Shown here: positions 1-5,163 of the stretch, piece after piece
Position numbering within the stretch: the stretch's first letter is position 1
Layout: every line of letters begins with the position of its first letter
Assembly (NCBI GenBank): GCA_012962735.1
Contig: DTXA01000445.1
Coordinates: forward strand, 1 to 5,163
Length of the DNA stretch: 5,163 bases
Direction of reading: 5' to 3'
From: Candidatus Latescibacterota bacterium
GTDB taxonomy: Bacteria; Latescibacterota; 4484-107; B68-G9
The notes under the pieces: generated by a model
Databases searched by the model: none
Seen by the model: the letters and a program-made list of their open reading frames with translations, nothing else
What the model was told of the DNA's origin: nothing
Made by a program: the position numbers and the translations under genes

Positions 1-401
1 AATTCATAACCAACAGGCTCCTGGAGGGGGCCTTAGATTGCCTATTCCGACACGGGGCCCGGGAGGAGGACGTCAGGGTGGTCTGGGTACCGGGCTCGTT
101 TGAGATACCCGTTACGGCTAAGAAGCTTGCCGAGAGCGGGAGGTACGACGCCTTGATATGCCTCGGCGCAGTGATAAGGGGGGACACCCCGCATTTTGAG
201 TACATAGCCGCGGAGGTCGCCAAGGGCACGGCCCAGGTTGCCCTTTCCATAGGATGCCCCGTATCCTTCGGAGTCCTCACGACGGACACCGTAGAGCAGG
301 CCATAGAGCGGGCGGGGACCAAGGCCGGGAACAAGGGATGGTATGCAGCACTGAGCGCTATAGAGATGGCTGACCTGTTCGCAAAACTGGAGGAGAGGTG
401 A
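1..401 (+). CDS. ribH: 6,7-dimethyl-8-ribityllumazine synthase, 5' end cut off by window
   Basis: RibH condenses 5-amino-6-ribitylamino-uracil with 3,4-dihydroxy-2-butanone 4-phosphate to give the direct riboflavin precursor, usually as a cytosolic icosahedral or pentameric assembly. The open frame runs from base 3 and begins FITNRLLEGALD, which matches about residue 25 of the 154-residue Bacillus protein. About 24 residues are therefore missing and the whole protein would be near 156. A GTG at 78 is an internal Val, not the start. Visible family motifs are WVPGSFEIP (substrate pocket), AVIRGDTPHFEY with the catalytic His (visible residue 64, equivalent to His88), and ERAGTKAGNKG with the phosphate-contacting Arg (visible residue 103, equivalent to Arg127). 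The stop TGA at 399-401 overlaps the argF GTG, so the two are probably co-translated. All eight visible Ile codons are ATA. Any FMN riboswitch would lie upstream, outside the window. Confidence 0.97.
   Translation, partial: FITNRLLEGALDCLFRHGAREEDVRVVWVPGSFEIPVTAKKLAESGRYDALICLGAVIRGDTPHFEYIAAEVAKGTAQVALSIGCPVSFGVLTTDTVEQAIERAGTKAGNKGWYAALSAIEMADLFAKLEER
389..397 (+). promoter_or_regulatory. Shine-Dalgarno sequence for argF
   Basis: GGAGGAGAG lies directly before GTG 398, inside the last codons of ribH, with about four bases between the GGAGG core and the start. It supports the GTG start of argF even though that start overlaps the ribH stop codon. Confidence 0.75.
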
Positions 402-1330
402 AAAAGGATATTATCTCCATAGCCGACTTGGTAATGGAGGAGGTCAAGGACCTCCTGGAACTTGCCCGGGAGGTCAAGGCCGGGAGGAAGGGGAAGGGGG
501 CGCTTTCGGGCAAAACCTTGGCCATGATCTTCGAGAAACCCTCACTGCGCACCAGGGTGACCTTCGAGGTGGGAATGTACCAATTAGGGGGATATGCGGT
601 CTACCTGGCACCCGGGGACATAGGCCTTGACAAGCGTGAGAGCGTGGCGGACGTAGCGAGGAACCTCAGCAGGTGGGTGGACGGGATCATGGCCAGGACC
701 TTCGCCCACAGGACCGTCGTGGAACTGGCCCAGTTCGCTTCGGTGCCGGTCGTCAACGCGCTGACGGACCGGGAGCATCCTTGTCAGGCTTTGGCCTGCG
801 GGCTGACGATGTTGGAGCGCTGGGGAGATATGAAGGGAAGGAAGCTGGTCTTCGTAGGAGATGGAAACAACGTAGCCCATTCTCTTATGCTTTTGTGTCC
901 CCTCTTGGGGATGGACTTCGTGATCGCATGTCCGGAGGGGTACGAGCCTAAGGGGGGCATCGTGCAGAGGGCGGAGGTTCTTGCCCGCAAGTACGGGACT
1001 TCTATAGAGATCCTCCATGACTCCCACCAAGCCGTCCGGGAGGCGGACATAATCTACACCGACGTATGGGCCAGTATGGGGCAGGAGGCGGAGAGGGAGG
1101 AGAGGCTCAAGGTCTTCCGGCCCTATCAGGTGAACGCCCAACTGCTCTCGGAGGCCAAACCCAGTTGCGTAGTTTCCCACTGCCTCCCGGCCCGTAGGGG
1201 GGAGGAGATAACGGACGATGTCTTGGACGGCCCTCAGTCGGTCGCCTTAGACGAGGCGGAGAACAGGCTTCACGTGCAGAAGGCGCTTTTGATCCGGCTT
1301 ATGGGTACGATTACCGCACCAGAACCATAG
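398..1330 (+). CDS. argF: Ornithine carbamoyltransferase
   Basis: This enzyme transfers the carbamoyl group of carbamoyl phosphate to ornithine to make citrulline in arginine biosynthesis (cytosolic, normally trimeric). The 310-residue length is usual for the family. Carbamoyl-phosphate motifs are KPSLRTR (47-53, in place of the commoner STRTR), ARTFAHR (99-105) and HPCQ (127-130). The second domain opens with VFVGDGNNVAHS (151-162). The ornithine-specific part is TDVWASMG (221-228), and HCLPARRG (261-268) carries the catalytic Cys262. The SMG and HCLP motifs favour an ornithine rather than an aspartate carbamoyltransferase. The GTG start overlaps the ribH stop and has a strong Shine-Dalgarno sequence. 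Anabolic ArgF is more likely than catabolic ArcB because no arcA or arcC is seen, but flanks beyond ribH are unknown. The 3' end overlaps the convergent protease gene by 20 bases. Confidence 0.96.
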   Translation: MKKDIISIADLVMEEVKDLLELAREVKAGRKGKGALSGKTLAMIFEKPSLRTRVTFEVGMYQLGGYAVYLAPGDIGLDKRESVADVARNLSRWVDGIMARTFAHRTVVELAQFASVPVVNALTDREHPCQALACGLTMLERWGDMKGRKLVFVGDGNNVAHSLMLLCPLLGMDFVIACPEGYEPKGGIVQRAEVLARKYGTSIEILHDSHQAVREADIIYTDVWASMGQEAEREERLKVFRPYQVNAQLLSEAKPSCVVSHCLPARRGEEITDDVLDGPQSVALDEAENRLHVQKALLIRLMGTITAPEP

Positions 1331-2978
1331 CGCGGACCTGTTGGAACGTCCGGTCGGCGGTCTGAAGGCGACACAAGTACAGGCCACTTCCCACCTCGTC
1401 GCCCCGCTCGTCCCTCCCATCCCAGACCGCCATATGTCCCCCCGCCGGTAGCTCTCCCCGCAAGAGCGTCCTGACCCTCCGACCTTTTAGGTCGTATACG
1501 GTCAGATCCACCGAGGCCGACTTCCCCAGCTCGAACCTAAAGGCGGTGTAAGCGTTGAAGGGATTGGGGAAGTTGGGGTATAGGTAAAAGCCCCCCGGGA
1601 GGCCCTCCTGCCGGGCGACGTAGGTGGCGATCTCGGCACTGTACTGGTAGGCAGCCCCTTCTACCTCCGCCTCCACCGTGACGGCCAGCACGAGCGTGTC
1701 CTCTAAGCGCGTCCTGGCGAAGTTATCGCGCAGGGAGAGGGAGGACACCGTGATGTTCCCCTCCCTGGGGATCTGGACCACTTGGACGAAGAAGGGGAGC
1801 TCGTCCTCCCCCCGGAAGTTCAGGTAAACCTCCCGGCCGTCCACGAAGCGTAGGTAGTCCACCCCTCCGAAGCGCACCTCTCCGATCTGGGGGGGGACGG
1901 GATAGCGGTCGTACATCCGGAGGTCGCTGAATCTATATCTACCGTGCAGGTCATAGGCCTCGTAGGCGTAACGGCCATCCCCGACCGTAGGGTCGTCCAC
2001 GTAGTTTGCGAGCACCCAGTCCCGGAAGACGTCCCGGAACCCCGCCGGATATCCCCTCTTTTTTAAGGTCTGGTCCACCCCTTCGACCCCGTCGGCGGGT
2101 TCCTGGACCAGGGCCCGCACGGTCTCTATGCCTCCCCAATGCTCGTAGAGATAATGCACGAACATCCCGGCCTGTTCGTAATCCGCCAGATCTCCGTCCC
2201 ACTCGACCAGGCTGTCGTCCGGGCGGTCCTTGAAGTGGTCGGGAGCCCTGGGCCCGAACCCGTTCCACCACTCCGAGAACACGGAACATCCCTCGTTTAT
2301 CCAATCCTCCTCGTCCCTGTCGTAACCGAAGTGTATCATATGCTGGAGTTCGTGCGCCAAGACCGCCTGGGTCTGCTTCGAGGATGGGTCCCCGGGGTTC
2401 ACGTCCACGTAGAATATTTCGATTTCGTTGCTCCGATATCCGTTGAGCCTCGCCTGCCAGTCCGGGTATTCGTTGACCCCTGAGAAATACCCCCCTATGT
2501 ATCTGCCGTCCTCTTCGAAACCGTCCCGGATGTCCAAAAGCAGAACGTATACCTTGGGGTCCCCGTCCACATCCAGAGGTTCCCCGAGCGCCTCAACGGT
2601 GCGCTGGAAGACCCCCTTAGAGTGGTCCGCTGGGGTCTCATCCTCAAATCCACGGAGGAGCCCATCCACATCGGTCTGGGAGACCCGGCTTCCCCACTGA
2701 TCGTCGGCTACGAACACATAGCAGTAGTCTCCCGCAGCTCGGCAGGTGGCGTCCACCTCGTAGAATCTCTCCTGGGCATAGTCGTAAGCCCAGAAAGTAC
2801 GCCTCGTCCCCACCGACGGCCTGGCCGCAGGTCGAGCGCTTTTGGGGACCGGAGGGCCGAATTGCTCGGCCAGGGCGCGCTCCATAGGAGCCAGCTCTGC
2901 CCTTGGGTCCCTCAGATCACCCCAGTCCGCAGCATATGCGGTCCCCACCAACATCGAAACCCAAATCGTCCCCTTCAC
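1311..2978 (-). CDS. Secreted HExxH metalloprotease (M30/M6-like) with C-terminal FlgD-like sorting domain
   Basis: A 555-residue predicted extracellular or surface zinc protease. A short signal peptide (MKGTIWVSMLVGTAYA, likely cut after Ala16) leads into a pro- or linker-like region (about 17-60). The catalytic domain spans about 60-330: a VYVLLLDI strand (143-150), GGYFSG (162-167), zinc motif HELQH (209-213) and NEGCSVFSEW (228-237), whose Glu229 is a plausible third ligand as in gluzincins. This layout resembles hyicolysin-type (M30) peptidases and, more loosely, M6 proteins. A beta-rich stretch (about 365-455) precedes the FlgD-like end domain (about 463-555). Four cysteines (79, 86, 231, 536) are present; 79/86 could form a disulfide. 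GTG 2978 is favoured by a strong Shine-Dalgarno sequence and by placing the signal peptide at the N-terminus. The gene overlaps the aroQ stop by four bases. Substrate is unknown; exact family is less certain than the protease call. Confidence 0.85.
   Translation of the reverse strand: MKGTIWVSMLVGTAYAADWGDLRDPRAELAPMERALAEQFGPPVPKSARPAARPSVGTRRTFWAYDYAQERFYEVDATCRAAGDYCYVFVADDQWGSRVSQTDVDGLLRGFEDETPADHSKGVFQRTVEALGEPLDVDGDPKVYVLLLDIRDGFEEDGRYIGGYFSGVNEYPDWQARLNGYRSNEIEIFYVDVNPGDPSSKQTQAVLAHELQHMIHFGYDRDEEDWINEGCSVFSEWWNGFGPRAPDHFKDRPDDSLVEWDGDLADYEQAGMFVHYLYEHWGGIETVRALVQEPADGVEGVDQTLKKRGYPAGFRDVFRDWVLANYVDDPTVGDGRYAYEAYDLHGRYRFSDLRMYDRYPVPPQIGEVRFGGVDYLRFVDGREVYLNFRGEDELPFFVQVVQIPREGNITVSSLSLRDNFARTRLEDTLVLAVTVEAEVEGAAYQYSAEIATYVARQEGLPGGFYLYPNFPNPFNAYTAFRFELGKSASVDLTVYDLKGRRVRTLLRGELPAGGHMAVWDGRDERGDEVGSGLYLCRLQTADRTFQQVRAMVLVR
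1314..1592 (-). other. FlgD-like / T9SS type A-like C-terminal domain of the secreted protease
   Basis: Residues 463-555 carry the known order of this domain: YPNFPNPFN (468-475), a FRFEL strand, VDLTVYDLKGRRVRTL (490-505), LPAGGHMAVWDGRDERG (510-526), SGLYLCRL (531-538), and a final basic strand ending in MVLVR. In Bacteroidota, related domains direct proteins through the type IX secretion system and are removed or anchored at the surface. In other phyla the same fold appears on secreted proteins with an unproven sorting role. Nothing in this window encodes a secretion system. Confidence 0.88.
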
Positions 2979-3424
2979 CTTCCCTCCCCGCGGGTCCGCA
3001 GCCAGCCCACCAGGGCCCTCAAGCCCAGTAGGTAGCTCTCCTTGCCGAACCCGGCTATCTGTCCTATGCAGGCTGGGGCGATCACAGAGGTGCGCCGGAA
3101 CTCCTCCCTCGAGTGGACGTTGGAGAGGTGGACCTCCACAGCCGGAAGTCCTGTCGCTGCGATCGCATCCCTGAGGGCATAGCTATAATGGGTCAGAGCC
3201 CCGGGGTTGATCAGGACGCCGTCCGCCCAGGACCGGGCCTGGTGGAGGGCATCTATAAGTTCTCCCTCGTGGTTGGACTGGAAGAACTTCACCTTTACCC
3301 CGAGCTCCTCCGCCAGCTCCTTTAAGGCTCTGTTCACGTCGTCCAGGGTCTCTCCACCATATATCTCCGGCTCCCGGACTCCCAAAAGGTTCAAGTTCGG
3401 GCCGTGTATTATCAGTATCTCCAT
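2975..3424 (-). CDS. aroQ: 3-dehydroquinate dehydratase, type II
   Basis: This cytosolic, normally dodecameric enzyme converts 3-dehydroquinate to 3-dehydroshikimate, the third step of the shikimate pathway. The 149 residues match the usual 145-155. Hallmarks are HGPNLNLLGVREPEIYG (7-23) with lid Arg17 and catalytic Tyr22, QSNHEGEL (49-56), INPGALTHYS (72-81) with Asn73 and His79, and the EVHLSN motif (97-102) with catalytic His99, followed by REEFR (106-110). A C-terminal SVIAPACIGQIAGFG stretch (113-127) also fits the family. The ATG start lies one base after the M50 stop, with a weak GGGTGA Shine-Dalgarno-like sequence six bases upstream (3431-3436). Its stop shares four bases with the protease GTG. 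No other aro gene is in view, so the shikimate genes are likely scattered. Confidence 0.97.
   Translation of the reverse strand: MEILIIHGPNLNLLGVREPEIYGGETLDDVNRALKELAEELGVKVKFFQSNHEGELIDALHQARSWADGVLINPGALTHYSYALRDAIAATGLPAVEVHLSNVHSREEFRRTSVIAPACIGQIAGFGKESYLLGLRALVGWLRTRGEGR
2983..2989 (-). promoter_or_regulatory. Shine-Dalgarno sequence for the secreted protease
   Basis: Read on the minus strand, GGGGAGG lies four bases before GTG 2978, inside the last codons of aroQ. It supports that start and re-initiation after the overlapping aroQ stop. Confidence 0.7.
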
Positions 3425-3425
3425 C

Positions 3426-4313
3426 TCAAGTCACCCGGAAAGGTGCTGGGGTGAAGCAAAGCAAGAATACCGTCAAAGCGAGATACCCTATCATCCTCCT
3501 GCCCCCGTCCAGGGGTGTGTAGAGGTCGTAGGGAGGAGGATGACGCATGCCGATAAATAAGATGAGGACGAAGGCCAACACTAACCAACCTATCCACAGG
3601 AACCCTAAAGGTATAAGGAGAAGTATGGCCGTACGGGCGATGACGCTGTGGCGCTTCCCGAAGAGAGCGTAGACCACGTGGCCTCCGTCGAGCTGGCCGA
3701 TGGGGAGGAGGTTGAGGGCGGTGACGAATAGGCCTATCCAACCTGCAAACGCCATAGGGCTCAAGAGTATGTCGTATCCATCCGGTACCTCCCCTAAGAC
3801 CATACGGGCAAGGAGGGAGAAGATCAGGGAGCTTCCCAACAGAAACTCCCCCTCCGGCCTTTCGGTCGGAGCTGGCACCATTTCGGAGCCCCTCAGACCG
3901 ATGGCCGTCACGACGATAGCAGCTACAAACCCCACTAAAGGTCCGGAGGCGCCTATGTCCACCAGGGCCTTCCGGTTCGGTATTGGGGAGCGCACCCGGA
4001 TAACGGCCCCCATCGTGCCCAAGAGGAACAAGGGGGGAGGGACAGGGATGAAGTAGGGTAAGGAGGCTCTGACCCCCCACAGGCGGGAGGTTATGTAATG
4101 TCCCGACTCGTGCAGGCCCAATATCAGCATCAAAGATGCGGAGAAGGGAATACCCTTGTAGAGTAGCCAGGGGTTGGAGAATATGTCGGCTCCAGCATGT
4201 AGGGCTCCGGCAGCCATGGTGGTGGAGATGGTAGCGAGGAACAGCAAGATGTTGACCCATGGTACCCGCCGCTTCGGCCGGGCCTCCCAGGGGGGAATCA
4301 GGTGGTAGTTCAC
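3426..4313 (-). CDS. Polytopic site-2-type membrane metalloprotease (peptidase M50, EGY-like)
   Basis: A 295-residue intramembrane zinc protease. HESGH (68-72) sits in a hydrophobic segment and gives ligands His68 and His72 and catalytic Glu69; NLLPIGQLDGGH (201-212) supplies the third ligand Asp209. Between them are SLPYFIPVPPPLFLLGTMGAV (84-104) and SPIPNRKALVDIGASGP (109-125), which are typical of the EGY/cyanobacterial S2P branch rather than RseP: there is no PDZ domain in view. Hydrophobic segments lie near 20-38, 57-75, 122-140, 159-174, 184-205, 225-258 (probably two) and 274-290, about seven or eight in all. GTG 4313 overlaps the stop of the ABC ATPase and follows the purine-rich GAGGAGGGG. 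Family members cleave membrane-bound substrates such as regulators; the substrate here is unknown. The C-terminus ends one base before aroQ. Confidence 0.93.
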   Translation of the reverse strand: MNYHLIPPWEARPKRRVPWVNILLFLATISTTMAAGALHAGADIFSNPWLLYKGIPFSASLMLILGLHESGHYITSRLWGVRASLPYFIPVPPPLFLLGTMGAVIRVRSPIPNRKALVDIGASGPLVGFVAAIVVTAIGLRGSEMVPAPTERPEGEFLLGSSLIFSLLARMVLGEVPDGYDILLSPMAFAGWIGLFVTALNLLPIGQLDGGHVVYALFGKRHSVIARTAILLLIPLGFLWIGWLVLAFVLILFIGMRHPPPYDLYTPLDGGRRMIGYLALTVFLLCFTPAPFRVT

Positions 4314-5163
4314 AACCCCTCCTCGGCCGCTCCCACTAAGGCCACGAACGCCTCCTCGAGGGACTCCCCCTCGGGCCGCACCGCATAGACCCTCACCCCC
4401 TGTTCTATCAGAAACCTCACCAGGTCCGGGGTACGGGAGCGGTCCTTCAGGAGAACCCGCACCTCTCCCCCTTTCCCCTCCACCCCGGCCACGAAGGGAA
4501 GGCCGGCCAACAGGTCCTCCATTTCTCCGTCGAGCCCCTCGCAGGAGACCGCCACCGTATGCCCTCCTTCCTTCTTCGAGACCTCGTGGGGGGTCCCCAC
4601 GGCTAAGAGCCTCCCACGGTGGAGCACTCCTATCCTGGAGCAGAGTTCCTCGGCCTCTTTTAGGTTATGGGTCGTCAGGAAGATCGTCCTCCCCTCGCCG
4701 GCGGCCCTCCCCAGTGCCTCCCTCACCTTCCTGGCGCCTATGGGGTCCAGCCCGATAGTAGGCTCGTCCAAGAAGGCCACGTCGGGGTCGTGGAGGAAAG
4801 CTCTAAGGAGGGCCAAGGTCCGGCGCATCCCCTTGGACCAACGGGAGAGGGGTTCGTGGGCTCGTTCCAAAAGCCCCGCCCCCCCTAAGACCTCCCGGAT
4901 TCCATCCTTCCTTTCCCGCCCCATCCTGTAGATACGGGCGTAGTACTCTAAGTTCTCCCAGGCGGTGAGGCGCTCGTACAGGCCGTCCTCCTCCAAGAGC
5001 GCCCCGACCCTTTCCCGGACCAGACCGTCCCCCACATCGTGCCCGAGCACCCGGGCCGTCCCGGAGGTTGGGGATATGAGGCCCAGCAGGAGGCGCAAAG
5101 TTGTGGTCTTGCCGGCGCCGTTGGGGCCCAGAAGCCCGAAGACGTCCCCCCTGTACACCGAGA
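4310..5163 (-). CDS. ABC transporter ATP-binding protein (ABC-2/NatA-like), 5' end cut off by window
   Basis: Nucleotide-binding subunit of an ABC transporter, probably an ABC-2 exporter, acting at the inner face of the membrane. The frame is open to the window edge; the GTG at 5158 reads as an internal Val within SVYRGDVFGLLG, so only a short N-terminal strand region is missing. Numbering from that codon: Walker A GPNGAGKT (11-18), LLEEDGLYERLTAWENL (54-70) where the Q-loop Gln is replaced by Glu56, signature LSRWSKGMRR (104-113) in the SKGM form, Walker B VAFLDEP (127-133) with Glu132, D-loop GLDP (136-139), and switch His164 in TTHN. The remaining ~80 residues form the C-terminal accessory domain (DUF4162-like) common in this group. 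The next gene downstream is an M50 protease, not a permease, so the membrane partner may lie upstream beyond the window. Confidence 0.94.
   Translation of the reverse strand, partial: SVYRGDVFGLLGPNGAGKTTTLRLLLGLISPTSGTARVLGHDVGDGLVRERVGALLEEDGLYERLTAWENLEYYARIYRMGRERKDGIREVLGGAGLLERAHEPLSRWSKGMRRTLALLRAFLHDPDVAFLDEPTIGLDPIGARKVREALGRAAGEGRTIFLTTHNLKEAEELCSRIGVLHRGRLLAVGTPHEVSKKEGGHTVAVSCEGLDGEMEDLLAGLPFVAGVEGKGGEVRVLLKDRSRTPDLVRFLIEQGVRVYAVRPEGESLEEAFVALVGAAEEGL
4316..4324 (-). promoter_or_regulatory. Shine-Dalgarno sequence for the M50 protease
   Basis: Minus-strand GAGGAGGGG ends two bases before GTG 4313, within the last codons of the ATPase gene. It supports the GTG start that overlaps the upstream stop. 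Confidence 0.7.

Noticed and set aside
78..401. ribH starting at GTG 78 as a short 107-residue protein
   Set aside because: The frame is open to the window edge and the upstream residues match the conserved RibH N-terminal part, so this GTG is an internal Val codon.
584..1180. 198-codon open frame on the minus strand inside argF
   Set aside because: It lies wholly antisense to a fully conserved argF, has a composition shaped by the GC-rich third positions of that gene and no recognisable motif.
1328..1400. Possible terminator hairpin after argF
   Set aside because: Only short imperfect pairings such as GGAC/GTCC are present, with no T-run, and the bases are within the protease coding region.
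1951..2483. Several 75-117 codon frames on both strands inside the protease gene
   Set aside because: They overlap the conserved catalytic region, are Arg/Pro/Gly-rich and lack their own convincing ribosome sites; they are high-GC shadows.
3412..4260. 282-codon open frame on the minus strand in another frame of the M50 gene
   Set aside because: The translation is Pro/Arg/His/Ser-rich low-quality sequence typical of a shifted frame, while the overlapping frame carries clear HESGH and LDGGH motifs.
4310..5158. ABC ATPase starting at GTG 5158
   Set aside because: The codon sits just ahead of the Walker A strand, where ABC ATPases need an earlier N-terminal strand; the frame continues to the window end, so the true start is outside.

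Overview
The window is a gene-dense stretch of high-GC bacterial DNA holding six protein-coding genes and almost no non-coding sequence. No rRNA, tRNA, CRISPR array, insertion sequence or origin was seen, and no gene-free stretch is longer than a few bases. The genes form two convergent same-strand groups whose last genes overlap tail to tail at 1311-1330.

Plus strand, 1-1330: the 3' part of ribH (lumazine synthase, riboflavin pathway) is followed by a complete argF (ornithine carbamoyltransferase, arginine pathway), joined by a 4-base GTGA stop/start overlap.

Minus strand, read from 5163 down to 1311: an ABC transporter ATPase (5' end outside the window), a polytopic site-2-type M50 metalloprotease, aroQ (type II 3-dehydroquinate dehydratase, shikimate pathway), and a secreted HExxH metalloprotease with a C-terminal FlgD-like/T9SS type A-like domain. 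The three junctions are a 4-base overlap, a 1-base gap and a 4-base overlap, so the four genes are probably one transcription unit with translational coupling. The functions are mixed: export or membrane transport, membrane proteolysis, aromatic amino acid synthesis and surface or secreted proteolysis. The grouping therefore looks more like a compact genome's polycistron than one pathway.

Organism: the C-terminal YPNFPNPFN...VYDLKGR...WDGRD...SGLY domain is typical of secreted proteins of Bacteroidota/FCB-related and several uncultured candidate phyla. GTG starts (three of four visible starts) and frequent AGG and ATA codons (all eight visible Ile codons of ribH are ATA) are reminiscent of thermophilic or deep-branching bacteria. 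This is inference; the phylum cannot be fixed from this window. The region reads as mostly housekeeping. The least ordinary items are the ATPase/site-2 protease coupling without an adjacent permease, and the sorted metalloprotease at the end of a shikimate-gene operon. I found no convincing new defence, mobile or RNA system.
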